Of a stretch of 64,000 bases of DNA, positions 36,228 through 45,141 are shown piece after piece. The DNA comes from Vallitalea pronyensis. GTDB lineage: Bacteria > Bacillota > Clostridia > Lachnospirales > Vallitaleaceae. The stretch is from assembly GCF_018141445.1 (NCBI RefSeq), contig NZ_CP058649.1, forward strand, positions 2,003,001 through 2,067,000. The letters run 5' to 3'. The notes beneath the pieces are model-generated. The model was not told where the DNA came from. It saw only the letters and a list, made by a program, of their open reading frames with translations, and did not search any database. The first letter of the stretch is position 1. Every line of letters begins with the position of its first letter. The position numbers and the translations under genes were made by a program.

Positions 36228-37241
36228 ATGAAAAAAAAGAAACGGGTAACGATGCAGGATATTGCAGATGCATTAGGTGTAAGTAAGGTAACAGTTTCAA
36301 AAGCATTAAATGATAAAGATGGTGTAGGTCCCGAATTGAAAGAAGATATCTTACAAACAGCAGAAGCCTTTGGCTATCAATTAACAAAAAAAAATATAGA
36401 GGATGTCAAAGAACCTAAAAATATTGTGATTTTTTTAGACCATAAGTATTTCAGTGAAGATACAAAAGCCTATTTTTATGTAAAAATGTATCATATGATT
36501 GCAAAGTACTTGAGTGAAATGGGTTTTATCGGTACATTGTCCACGGTTAACCCCATGGATCATGGTAAGGAGTTAGAAAAAACATTAGAAAGTCAAAATA
36601 CCGATGGCATCATTATTTTAGGTAATTTAGAAGAAGAGTTTTTAATGAAAGTACGCCAGGTGAATCTACCCAGAGTATTTGTGGATTATTATGATGAATG
36701 GTGCAATACGGATTGTGTGTTATCAGAAAATATATATAGTACCTATGAAATCACCAAGCACTTACTGAATTATGGTCATCACGCTATTGGATTTGTTGGT
36801 TCGATTACTGTCACCCAGAGTATATCGGATCGTTATTTAGGTTATTCAAGAGCATTAATGGAAAGAAAAATAGGGATTAGACAAGATTGGATTATAGAAG
36901 ATCGGGATTTTCATAATGAAGCCATTGACTTTCATTTACCAGAGGCTATGCCCACAGCTTTCGTTTGTAATTGTGATGAAACAGCTTATCGCTTCATCAA
37001 AACATTGAATCAAAAAGGTTATCAAGTACCTGATGATGTGTCCATCGTCAGTTTTGATAACGACATATACGCAGAAATCAGTGAACCAAAGCTAACGACA
37101 GTAGCTGTTGATATTGAAGGCATTGCACGAACAACCGTTAAACTGATTAAACGAAAAGTAAAGCAATTGCCTTCATATACCAAAGCCGTATCCATGGTAA
37201 ACGGTAAGATCATCTTTCGGGATTCCGTAGCAAAAAAATAA
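36228..37241 (+). CDS. LacI family transcriptional regulator
   Basis: This 337-residue repressor-type regulator has an N-terminal helix-turn-helix, VTMQDIADALGVSKVTVSKA (about 6-25), and the hinge helix. A periplasmic-binding-protein-like effector domain follows, including FVGSITVTQSISDRYLGYSR and VSIVSFDNDIYAEISEPKLT, which are typical family strands. It has its own promoter and sits between the fucosidase/GH18 operon and the GH36 gene, so it likely controls both in response to a sugar product. The palindromes with GTTAGC half-sites at 24908 and 36138 are the best candidate operators. Confidence 0.93.
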   Translation: MKKKKRVTMQDIADALGVSKVTVSKALNDKDGVGPELKEDILQTAEAFGYQLTKKNIEDVKEPKNIVIFLDHKYFSEDTKAYFYVKMYHMIAKYLSEMGFIGTLSTVNPMDHGKELEKTLESQNTDGIIILGNLEEEFLMKVRQVNLPRVFVDYYDEWCNTDCVLSENIYSTYEITKHLLNYGHHAIGFVGSITVTQSISDRYLGYSRALMERKIGIRQDWIIEDRDFHNEAIDFHLPEAMPTAFVCNCDETAYRFIKTLNQKGYQVPDDVSIVSFDNDIYAEISEPKLTTVAVDIEGIARTTVKLIKRKVKQLPSYTKAVSMVNGKIIFRDSVAKK

Positions 37242-37301
37242 ACATAACACCATGGACCAGTGTTATAAGACAATAAACAGCCCATAGAAGGGGGTACAGT
37301 C

Positions 37302-39080
37302 GTGGATTTTATGAACAATTTAATACAGTCTTCCAGTAGCATCGTGGCTATGGATGGAAGTGTCCAGGAGCAATTGGTATTAACCCGACATTGGACAGGT
37401 TCCACATGTACGTTTACGCTTATCAATGAATCACAGCATGATGTACAGCTGAAAGAAGTGGTACTGTTTGAAGGTAATCATGGATTAAGGGAAGACACAT
37501 GGCAATATGGGGAAGGTTATCAAATGCTGTCTCAATACGAAGGTGCAATGGGGTGTATGGATGACATTTCTTATTCCGATAAAGACCACTATAAGTTACC
37601 AGCTTTAGAAGGTTATCAAACCATGTACAACATGACATGGCTATTTAGTGAGGACAAATACAGCGTCCTTGGGTTTAGCAGCTGTCACCGTTTTAATGGT
37701 GCTCTTCATTTTAATAAAAAACAGTATAAGATTACATTGGATCTAGAAGGTCTTACCCTTGAGAAACAAAGGCGTTTTGTTTTAGAAGAATTTGTCTGTT
37801 TAGAAGGCCATGACCGGGAATTGCTTCTACAACAATTCGGTGAATGTATTAACCGCAATCATTCGCCTCTGGGCATTAACCAACCTACGAAACTACCTAC
37901 AGGCTGGTGTTCTTGGTATTGTTATGGACCGCAGATTAATGAAAGTATTATACAGGATAACTTGGATGGCATTCTAGAGCATCAATTACACTTAGCATAT
38001 ATTCAAGTGGATGATGGCTATCAGCCTAAAATGGGAGACTGGCTGGAGCCTAACCCAGCCTTTGGCATGGACATCAAGGCACTTTGCAGAAGGATTAGAG
38101 AAAAAGGGTTTGAACCAGGGATATGGGTAGCTCCATTTATAGCAGAAGAAACGTCGAAAGTTTTTACAGAACATCCAGATTGGTTTATTAAAGATAAACA
38201 TCAGCAACCCTTGCGTTCCGATAAGATTTCCTTTGGGGGATGGCGAAGAGGTCCTTGGTATATGCTTGATGGTACACATCCAGAGGCTAGAGACTATTTG
38301 CGCCATGTGTTTAGAACCATGCGGGAAGACTGGGGATGTTATTATTTTAAGCTGGATGCCAACATGTGGGGGGCCATGCCTGGCGGTTATTATTATGATG
38401 CTAAGGCAACGCGAACAGAAGCCTATCGGTTAGGTATGCAAGCCTGCATTGAAGGGGCAGGAGAAAAGAGTTTTATTCTAGGATGTAATGCACCCATGTG
38501 GCCGTCTTTAGGCGTTGTGCATGGTATGCGGGTAACGAGCGATATTACTCGAGATTGGGACACCATAAGCCGGCTGTCACGAGAATGTTTTCATCGCAAT
38601 TGGCAACATAAGACATTATGGGTGAATGACCCTGATTGTCTTGTGTTAGAAAACAGGCAGGTGCATGTTGTGGATGCAGCAGGTAAGGTCCATAAAACGC
38701 TAACAGAATTATCTAAGGATGAATTGAGTTATCACAGAGCCTATATTTTGGCCAGTGGCGGTATGGTACTGAACTCCGATAGAATAGGTGATATGCATGC
38801 TGACAGTATAAGGTGGTTAAAAAAGTTACTGCCGCCAATGGGTCAAGCAGCCAGATTTGATGACATTGGGTTTACCATAGGAAAAATAAAAAGAAATCAT
38901 GATACACTTGTGTTTTTATTCAATGCCACAAATGACATGATAGAAAAGTCCATCACTTGTCCGAAAGCTTCATGTGTACTTGATTTTTGGCGTGAAGAGG
39001 TTATGTGTACCAAACAAAGGGAGTTGGCCGTAAAGCTTCCGCCGCATTCTGCCAGAGTTTTACAGATAAAAACCATATAA
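37302..39080 (+). CDS. GH36 alpha-galactosidase-like enzyme
   Basis: This 592-residue soluble enzyme of the GH36 clan is expected to remove terminal alpha-galactose or a related sugar. An N-terminal beta supersandwich (about 1-190) leads to the barrel with LPTGWCSWYCYG, YIQVDDGYQ and YYFKLDANMWG, in which D352 fits the nucleophile, and RVTSDITRDW with D414 fitting the acid/base. A C-terminal beta domain ends the protein. No signal peptide is present. The start codon is GTG at 37302 with GAAGGGGG upstream. It lies 60 bases after the LacI gene and is followed by a strong terminator. Confidence 0.9.
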   Translation: MDFMNNLIQSSSSIVAMDGSVQEQLVLTRHWTGSTCTFTLINESQHDVQLKEVVLFEGNHGLREDTWQYGEGYQMLSQYEGAMGCMDDISYSDKDHYKLPALEGYQTMYNMTWLFSEDKYSVLGFSSCHRFNGALHFNKKQYKITLDLEGLTLEKQRRFVLEEFVCLEGHDRELLLQQFGECINRNHSPLGINQPTKLPTGWCSWYCYGPQINESIIQDNLDGILEHQLHLAYIQVDDGYQPKMGDWLEPNPAFGMDIKALCRRIREKGFEPGIWVAPFIAEETSKVFTEHPDWFIKDKHQQPLRSDKISFGGWRRGPWYMLDGTHPEARDYLRHVFRTMREDWGCYYFKLDANMWGAMPGGYYYDAKATRTEAYRLGMQACIEGAGEKSFILGCNAPMWPSLGVVHGMRVTSDITRDWDTISRLSRECFHRNWQHKTLWVNDPDCLVLENRQVHVVDAAGKVHKTLTELSKDELSYHRAYILASGGMVLNSDRIGDMHADSIRWLKKLLPPMGQAARFDDIGFTIGKIKRNHDTLVFLFNATNDMIEKSITCPKASCVLDFWREEVMCTKQRELAVKLPPHSARVLQIKTI

Positions 39081-39149
39081 CCACACAAATCAACCATGAT
39101 GGAGCATTAATAACTAATAGACGTATCATAACATAGGTAACAACAATTT

Positions 39150-39186
39150 AAAGCTAAGATAGGCAGCTATCTGTAGCTTTTTTTTC
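39150..39186 (+). terminator. Rho-independent terminator
   Basis: AAGCTA/TAGCTT and GATAG/CTATC form a stem of about 12 pairs with one bulge and a GCAG loop, followed by a run of eight T residues. It ends the GH36 gene. The rest of the 39081-39473 gap holds only the promoter at 39337 and AT-rich sequence. Confidence 0.88.
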
Positions 39187-39336
39187 TATCAGATGTGATG
39201 TAGTATATGCATACATAAATGGGTTTATTGCTAAAGGTACCAGTAAGGAACATAGGAATATATAGGAAATATGTGCATTCTCAACAAAGAATGAGGGCAA
39301 AAACCATTAATATTAATAAAAAAATGCAAAAACGTA

Positions 39337-39365
39337 TTGACGAAATACAAATATAGTGCTAGTAT
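39337..39365 (+). promoter_or_regulatory. Sigma-A promoter of the MurNAc salvage operon
   Basis: TTGACG (39337-39342), a 17-base spacer and TAGTAT (39360-39365), giving a leader of about 100 bases before the binding-protein gene. No operator palindrome stands out. Confidence 0.6.
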
Positions 39366-39473
39366 ACAGATATGAAATAAAGATACAAGATTTTTGATGA
39401 ATTATGAAATAATTTTTCAAAACCATCTTGATCGCGTTACATATTAAGTTGTAGAATTGAGGAGGATGTTATT

Positions 39474-41078
39474 ATGAAAAAATGTGTATCACTCTTATTA
39501 GTGATATCAATGGTCGTGGTTTTACTGTCTGCTTGTGCCAAAAAAGAGCCCGTTAAAGTAGATAATAAGGATGGAGAGAATGTTACGAATGTGGACAATG
39601 GAACAGATGGGGAAAAGGAAGACCCTGTTAAAATTAGAATCTATTATTCCGATAATGCAACACTACCATTCAAAGACGATTGGTTAACGGTAACAGAAGC
39701 TGAAAAAATGTTTAATGTGGATTTTGAATTTGAAGTTATTCCTATTGCAGATTATGCCACAAAGGTATCATTGGCATTAAATACAGGTAATAATACACCC
39801 GATGTTATCTTGTATCAAACAACAAAAGGAGAAAATGCTTCACTTGCCCTCAATGGTGCTTTAGTACCTATTAGTGATTATGCGGATTTTACACCTCACT
39901 TTAACGCACGTGTTGAGGCATTTGGTTTAACAGAAACGGTTGATAAGTTAAAGTTAGCAGATGACAAACGCTATTATCTACCAAGTCTTTTTGATATTCC
40001 GTTTTATGATGGGGGTTTAATTCTTAGAGAAGATTTTTTAGATGCTGAAGGTTTAGAAGCACCAAAGACTTTTGATGATTTGTACAAGATCCTGAAAGCT
40101 TATAAAGAAAAGAATCCAGATAGTTACCCACTGACCATTTTAGCTGGGCCGCGTGTACTCTATCGTATGACAATGCCTTCCTATGGGGTAAGTGTAGGTA
40201 AGAATGGTGCATCAGGTACCAATACACTCAGCTGGGATTATGATAAAAAAGAGTATTTTGCTGGAGCTATTAGCGAGGGTTATAAAGGGTACATCAGCTA
40301 TCTGGCAAAACTTTATGCTGAAGGTTTACTTGACCCAGAGATGGCAGATCCAATCAATGGTGATGCTTGGTCACAAAAGATGGCTACAGGAAAAGCAATG
40401 GCTACTTATGCTTACTATGATCAAATTGGCGGGTTAACAGGTGCATCGGATATAGAAGGGTTTAAGTTACAGATGTATCCTTCATTAGAAGGTCCAGCAG
40501 GTGCTCATCACCAGCCAAAGAGCAGAACAGGCAGCGGCATTATGTTCCCAGCAGCAACAGCAAAACGTGATGACTTTGAAAGAGTTGTTCGTACCATTGA
40601 TAACGTATTCTTCTCTGAAGAAGGTGCCAGATTATGGTGTTTAGGTGTTGAGGGTGTAACTTATACAGAAGAGAATGGGAAGATTACCTATTCAGATGAA
40701 CTTGTTAATGCAAAAGAAGGGGTTTATAAAAGTCTTCAAGTGAACCATGGATGTGGATCGGATGTGACCCAGTTAGTATGGATTAATGAACGGGAAATGA
40801 CAAAATACGATGAGAATTATTCAAGGATTAATGCAGAAGTTGCAGCCATGGGGAATGTTATCCAAGAGATTCCGCCAACACCATTATTCGATGACATGAC
40901 AGCAGAGGATGCCGGTGTGTTACAAACACCTTTGTTTGACACGTTTGAAGTGTGGGCTGATGCATTTATTACAGGCAGAAAAGATGTGGAAGCAGATTGG
41001 GATGCCTATGTGAAAGAAATGAAGACATTAAGAATTGATGAATTCAATAAGCTTTATAATGATAATTTAGGAAAGTAA
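39474..41078 (+). CDS. Extracellular binding lipoprotein of the MurNAc salvage importer (LplA-type)
   Basis: This 534-residue lipoprotein has a lipobox at LLSACAK, a charged Asn/Asp/Glu linker, and a family 1 binding fold (IRIYYSDNATLPFKDDWLTV; ALNTGNNTPDVILYQTTKG). The C-terminal helix resembles that of the 26975 protein. GAGGAGG precedes the ATG. It opens an operon that continues with two permeases, MurQ, NamZ and a BadF-type kinase, so the likely ligand is a cell-wall amino sugar such as MurNAc-GlcNAc. A terminator-like hairpin separates it from the permeases. Confidence 0.9.
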   Translation: MKKCVSLLLVISMVVVLLSACAKKEPVKVDNKDGENVTNVDNGTDGEKEDPVKIRIYYSDNATLPFKDDWLTVTEAEKMFNVDFEFEVIPIADYATKVSLALNTGNNTPDVILYQTTKGENASLALNGALVPISDYADFTPHFNARVEAFGLTETVDKLKLADDKRYYLPSLFDIPFYDGGLILREDFLDAEGLEAPKTFDDLYKILKAYKEKNPDSYPLTILAGPRVLYRMTMPSYGVSVGKNGASGTNTLSWDYDKKEYFAGAISEGYKGYISYLAKLYAEGLLDPEMADPINGDAWSQKMATGKAMATYAYYDQIGGLTGASDIEGFKLQMYPSLEGPAGAHHQPKSRTGSGIMFPAATAKRDDFERVVRTIDNVFFSEEGARLWCLGVEGVTYTEENGKITYSDELVNAKEGVYKSLQVNHGCGSDVTQLVWINEREMTKYDENYSRINAEVAAMGNVIQEIPPTPLFDDMTAEDAGVLQTPLFDTFEVWADAFITGRKDVEADWDAYVKEMKTLRIDEFNKLYNDNLGK

Positions 41079-41099
41079 AGAGACGTTAGATACATGTTT

Positions 41100-41136
41100 A
41101 AGGCTACCTTATATGGTGTTAGAGGGTAGCCTTTCT
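41100..41136 (+). terminator. Attenuating hairpin between binding protein and permeases
   Basis: AAGGCTACC (41100-41108) pairs with GGTAGCCTT (41125-41133), followed by a short TCT tail. The next gene has no obvious promoter, so this probably lowers rather than ends transcription, giving more binding protein than permease. Confidence 0.65.
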
Positions 41137-41156
41137 ATCAGCAAGGAGGTTAAACA

Positions 41157-42113
41157 ATGGCTGTATTGAATAAACAGCATAAGAACGCAATTGTCCACAC
41201 GCAGAAAAGTGATTTTAAAAGACATTTTAAGCGTTATTGGCAGTTATATGCCATGATGGCATTACCTATTATTTATTTTATCGTGTTTAAATATGTCCCC
41301 ATGTTTGGTAATATTCTAGCCTTTCGTCGTTATCGTCCGGGTATGGGACCCTACGGAACCCAATGGGTAGGTTTAAAATACTTTAAAACATTTATGCAGG
41401 ACCCAGCCTTTTGGAGAGCTTTTCGTAATACATTAACCATATCTTTTGGAAATCTAATCATTAATTTTCCAATACCTATTATTTTTGCCATACTTTTGAA
41501 TGAAGTAAGGCGTGTCCGTTTTAAAAAAGTGGTTCAAACCGTATCTTATATGCCAAGGTTTATCTCCACGGTGGTTGTTATTGCCATTTTAGGTGAAATG
41601 TTATCGCCAAGTTCTGGACTTTTTAATCATTTTCTGCAAAGTGTATTTGGTATCGAACCCATCTACTTCATGAACGAACCCAAATATTTTAGATGGATTT
41701 ATATCTTAACGGATACATGGCAGTTTACAGGTTGGACAGCTATTATCTATTTAGCAGCCATTACGGGTATTAATGCGGATATGTTTGAAGCAGCACAGAT
41801 TGATGGTGCTAACCGCTTACAGCAGATTATACATGTCACCATTCCATCCATCATGCCGACCATCATGGTTTTACTTATTTTAAATGTTGGACGGATGTTG
41901 AATCTAGGATTTGAAAAGGTATTGTTGATGTATACACCGACTAATTCTGCGGTGAGTGATATTATCGATACGTTAGTTTACCGAACGGGTTTAGCGAATC
42001 AAAACTATTCCTATGCAACAGCCATTGGTTTATTCAGTGGTATTATTGGGGTGATTTTAGTTTCATCATCCAATAAGGTGAGCAAGAAATTTACGGGAGA
42101 TGGCATTTATTAG
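41157..42113 (+). CDS. ABC transporter permease, LplB-type (MurNAc salvage operon)
   Basis: This 318-residue permease has about six membrane segments. It opens with a basic cytoplasmic tail, then MALPIIYFIVFKYVPMFGNI, and carries the EAA loop EAAQIDGANRLQQIIHVTIP. AAGGAGG lies 8 bases upstream. With the 42123 gene it forms the channel of the importer; no ATPase is encoded in the operon. Confidence 0.92.
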   Translation: MAVLNKQHKNAIVHTQKSDFKRHFKRYWQLYAMMALPIIYFIVFKYVPMFGNILAFRRYRPGMGPYGTQWVGLKYFKTFMQDPAFWRAFRNTLTISFGNLIINFPIPIIFAILLNEVRRVRFKKVVQTVSYMPRFISTVVVIAILGEMLSPSSGLFNHFLQSVFGIEPIYFMNEPKYFRWIYILTDTWQFTGWTAIIYLAAITGINADMFEAAQIDGANRLQQIIHVTIPSIMPTIMVLLILNVGRMLNLGFEKVLLMYTPTNSAVSDIIDTLVYRTGLANQNYSYATAIGLFSGIIGVILVSSSNKVSKKFTGDGIY

Positions 42114-42122
42114 GAGGTTATT

Positions 42123-42992
42123 ATGAAAATGTATCGTAGTAAAGGGAACATCATATTCGATGCAATCATCTATTTTGTAATGATTTTTGTATTGCTCATA
42201 TGTCTAGTACCGTTTCTATATATGCTTGCGGTATCCCTGTCGGATCCAAAAGCAATTATTAACAATGAAGTATCCTTTATACCAATAGGTGTGAATGTTG
42301 AGGCCTATAAGCAGATTTTTGCTTATCCTAACTTTTTTAGAGCCTATGGCAATACAATTTTTTATACCCTTGGGGGAACATCTATTTCTGTGATGATGAC
42401 AGCATTATTTGCCTATCCATTATCTAAAACGTTTTTAAAAGGACAGAAGTTTGCCATGAAGATGGTGGTGTTTTCCATGTTTTTCTCAGGTGGCTTAATT
42501 CCTAATTATTTGCTGATATCCAATCTAGGGCTTACAGGCACACGATTTGCAATGTTACTGCCATTTGCTATTAATCAATTTAATCTCATCATACTCATTA
42601 ATTTTTTTAAGTCTATACCCAATGAGATTGAAGAAGCAGCCCTCATTGATGGCCTTGGTTATTTTGGCATTCTAGTGCGCATCATTGTACCTCTTTCAAA
42701 AGCAGCTTTGGCAACCATTGGTTTGTATACAGCCGTATTTTTCTGGAATGATTGGTTTAATGGGCTGATCTATTTAAATACAGACCAGTTCCCTGTGATG
42801 CTGTTTTTAAGAAATATTGTTAATGGGACGTCCATGCTTGGGGATGCGGCAGGCTCTGCTGATAAAGCAACCATCGCCATTTCAATAAAGTCAGCAGTCA
42901 TTATCACATCCACACTACCCATTATTATTTTATATCCATTTTTACAGAAATATTTTGTTAAGGGTCTAACAGTAGGCTCAGTAAAAGGCTGA
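42123..42992 (+). CDS. ABC transporter permease, LplC-type (MurNAc salvage operon)
   Basis: This 289-residue partner permease has about six membrane segments, the EAA-region EAALIDGLGYFGILVRIIVP and the terminal QKYFVKGLTVGSVKG. TTAGGAGG precedes the ATG. It begins 10 bases after the LplB-type gene and ends 19 bases before murQ. Confidence 0.92.
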   Translation: MKMYRSKGNIIFDAIIYFVMIFVLLICLVPFLYMLAVSLSDPKAIINNEVSFIPIGVNVEAYKQIFAYPNFFRAYGNTIFYTLGGTSISVMMTALFAYPLSKTFLKGQKFAMKMVVFSMFFSGGLIPNYLLISNLGLTGTRFAMLLPFAINQFNLIILINFFKSIPNEIEEAALIDGLGYFGILVRIIVPLSKAALATIGLYTAVFFWNDWFNGLIYLNTDQFPVMLFLRNIVNGTSMLGDAAGSADKATIAISIKSAVIITSTLPIIILYPFLQKYFVKGLTVGSVKG

Positions 42993-43010
42993 TAGATGAG
43001 GTGAAAGACA

Positions 43011-43928
43011 ATGGTAAAACTAAGTCATATAGAGACAGAACAAAAAAATGAAAGAACAAAAAACATTGATTTATTAACAACAAAAGAAGTCTTGCAGTTA
43101 ATGAACGATGAAGATAAGAAAGTTGCCGGTGCAGTAGAAAAAGAGTTACCCCATATCGCTGAAGCGGTGGAAATGATCCATGAGAAAATTGTGAGTGGAG
43201 GGCGATTAATCTACTGTGGCTGTGGTACGTCGGGGCGGTTGGGCATATTAGATGCTGTGGAATGCCCCCCTACTTTTGGCACAGACCCCCAATTAATACA
43301 AGGATTGATAGCCGGTGGCAAAGATGCTATTATTAAAGCAGTAGAAGGTGCGGAAGATAATTTCGATCTAGGCGCCGAAGATTTACGTGCCATACAATTA
43401 AGCCATAACGATGTATTAGTAGGTATTGCTGCAAGTGGAAGAACCCCCTACGTATTGGGTGCTATGACTTATGCAAACAGCATTGGTGCTAAGACCATCA
43501 GTTTGACATGTTCCCCGAGAACACAACTCAATACCCTTGCAGATGTTGCCATCGTGCCGTTACCAGGGGCAGAGGTTATCACAGGTTCAACACGTTTAAA
43601 AAGTGGTACAGCGCAAAAAATGGTATTAAACATGCTAAGCACAGCTGTGATGATTAAATTGGGAAAAGTATATGGTAACTTAATGGTAGATGTAAAAGCA
43701 AGTAATGAAAAGTTAGTTGAACGTACCGTCTCCATTGTAAGGAGTGTCACAGGGGTAGAGGATGCACTTGCAAGAAATACCTTAGAAAAGTGCGGTTATT
43801 CGGCTAAAACAGCCATCGTCATGATCATGTGCCACATGGTTGTTGATGATGCTGAAAAAGCCCTCATGGAGGCAGATGGCCATATTTCACGTGTCATTGA
43901 AGCCAGTAAAGCGGCGCATATTGAATAA
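43011..43928 (+). CDS. murQ: N-acetylmuramic acid 6-phosphate etherase
   Basis: This 305-residue cytoplasmic enzyme cleaves the lactyl ether of MurNAc-6-phosphate, yielding GlcNAc-6-phosphate and D-lactate. The SIS-fold signature is complete: CGCGTSGRLGILDAVECPPT, with E84 in the ECPP segment at the position of the known catalytic glutamate, then VGIAASGRTPYVLGA and ITGSTRLKSGTAQK. The C-terminal UBA-like helices are present, and the length matches the family. GAGGTGAAA precedes the ATG. Its neighbours NamZ and the MurK-like kinase provide the substrate. Confidence 0.97.
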   Translation: MVKLSHIETEQKNERTKNIDLLTTKEVLQLMNDEDKKVAGAVEKELPHIAEAVEMIHEKIVSGGRLIYCGCGTSGRLGILDAVECPPTFGTDPQLIQGLIAGGKDAIIKAVEGAEDNFDLGAEDLRAIQLSHNDVLVGIAASGRTPYVLGAMTYANSIGAKTISLTCSPRTQLNTLADVAIVPLPGAEVITGSTRLKSGTAQKMVLNMLSTAVMIKLGKVYGNLMVDVKASNEKLVERTVSIVRSVTGVEDALARNTLEKCGYSAKTAIVMIMCHMVVDDAEKALMEADGHISRVIEASKAAHIE

Positions 43929-43946
43929 GAGGGGAGGTCAATAAAC

Positions 43947-45092
43947 ATGGTACATAAGGGAATTGATCGATTAAAAGCATATGACCATACATTTAGAAAT
44001 AAGCGGTTGGGACTCATCACCTCTATTTCAGGTGTAAACAATGGGCTGAGTTCTACCATTGAACTTCTTCATGAAGCATACACATTACAAGCACTTTTTG
44101 CTCCTGAGCATGGTGTAAGGGGCGATAGGGATGCAGGACAACTTGTGGACACCTACATGGATGAGCGTACAGGTCTGACTGTCTACAGTTTATACCGAAA
44201 AGATTCAAAACGATTGACCAAGGAGATGCTTGCAGATATAGATGCGGTTGTGTATGATATACAAGATATTGGTGCAAGGTACTATACATTCATCTCTACG
44301 TTGATCTATGCCATTGAGGATTGTGCGACATATGGAAAAGAACTAATCGTTTTGGATAGACCGAACCCTTTAGGGGGTATGAAGATAGAAGGGAATGTTC
44401 TGGATCCTGCTTATACAAGTTTTGTTGGTGCTTACCCACTAGCCACAAGATATGGTCTGACCATAGGTGAGCTGGCATGCATGGTAAAAGACGAACAGGG
44501 TATACCCTGTGACTTAACGATTATTCCGTGTGAAGGTTGGAAAAGACAGATGCTGTTTCATAACACCAAGCAAATATGGGTCATGCCAAGTCTTGGTATA
44601 CCACGCTTTGAAACATCACTTTTATATATAGGGACTTGCCTTTTTGAAGGCACCAATGTATCGGAAGGACGAGGCACGTCTTGTCCTTTTGAAATAATAG
44701 GTGCACCGTACATTGAAGGGGACAAACTGGTCCAGTATCTAAGGGAAAAAGAGCTCTTAGGCGTAGCCTTTACACCAGCATACTTTACACCCACAAGTTC
44801 CAAGCACACAGGTGTTTTTTGTAACGGGGTACACTTACATATAACGGACTATGAACGCTTTGATAGTTATAAAACAGGATTGGTGCTTATGGAGAGTATA
44901 AGAGACATGTATCCTAATGATTTTCAGATACTGTCACCGCCAAAAGCAGGTAAACGACCGTTTATTAGTCTTTTGTCAGGTAATAGTATGTTCGAAAACC
45001 CAACATGGAATGCCAACGCACTATTAGAAAGTAACGAAGAGGAACTACATGCATTCCAACAAAGAAAAGAAACCTATCATCTATATGATTAA
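43947..45092 (+). CDS. namZ: Exo-beta-N-acetylmuramidase, DUF1343/NamZ family (GH171)
   Basis: This 381-residue protein belongs to the DUF1343/YbbC family, whose Bacillus subtilis member NamZ removes MurNAc from the non-reducing end of muropeptide sugars. Visible family motifs are LFAPEHGVRGDRDAG, VVYDIQDIGARYYTFISTL, LDRPNPLGG, and FEGTNVSEGRGTSCPFEIIG. Unlike the secreted Bacillus enzyme, this one starts MVHKGIDRLKAY with no signal peptide, so it should work in the cytoplasm on an imported disaccharide. It lies 18 bases after murQ and 49 bases before the kinase. Confidence 0.93.
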   Translation: MVHKGIDRLKAYDHTFRNKRLGLITSISGVNNGLSSTIELLHEAYTLQALFAPEHGVRGDRDAGQLVDTYMDERTGLTVYSLYRKDSKRLTKEMLADIDAVVYDIQDIGARYYTFISTLIYAIEDCATYGKELIVLDRPNPLGGMKIEGNVLDPAYTSFVGAYPLATRYGLTIGELACMVKDEQGIPCDLTIIPCEGWKRQMLFHNTKQIWVMPSLGIPRFETSLLYIGTCLFEGTNVSEGRGTSCPFEIIGAPYIEGDKLVQYLREKELLGVAFTPAYFTPTSSKHTGVFCNGVHLHITDYERFDSYKTGLVLMESIRDMYPNDFQILSPPKAGKRPFISLLSGNSMFENPTWNANALLESNEEELHAFQQRKETYHLYD

Positions 45093-45141
45093 TGGATGAT
45101 TATATATACGAATTAAAAATAATGAATAAGGTGAAAAACAA

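Noticed and set aside
37244..37266. Hairpin ATAACAC/GTGTTAT after the LacI gene
   Set aside because: It has a weak 7-pair AT-rich stem without a T-run; it is neither a credible terminator nor a clear operator.
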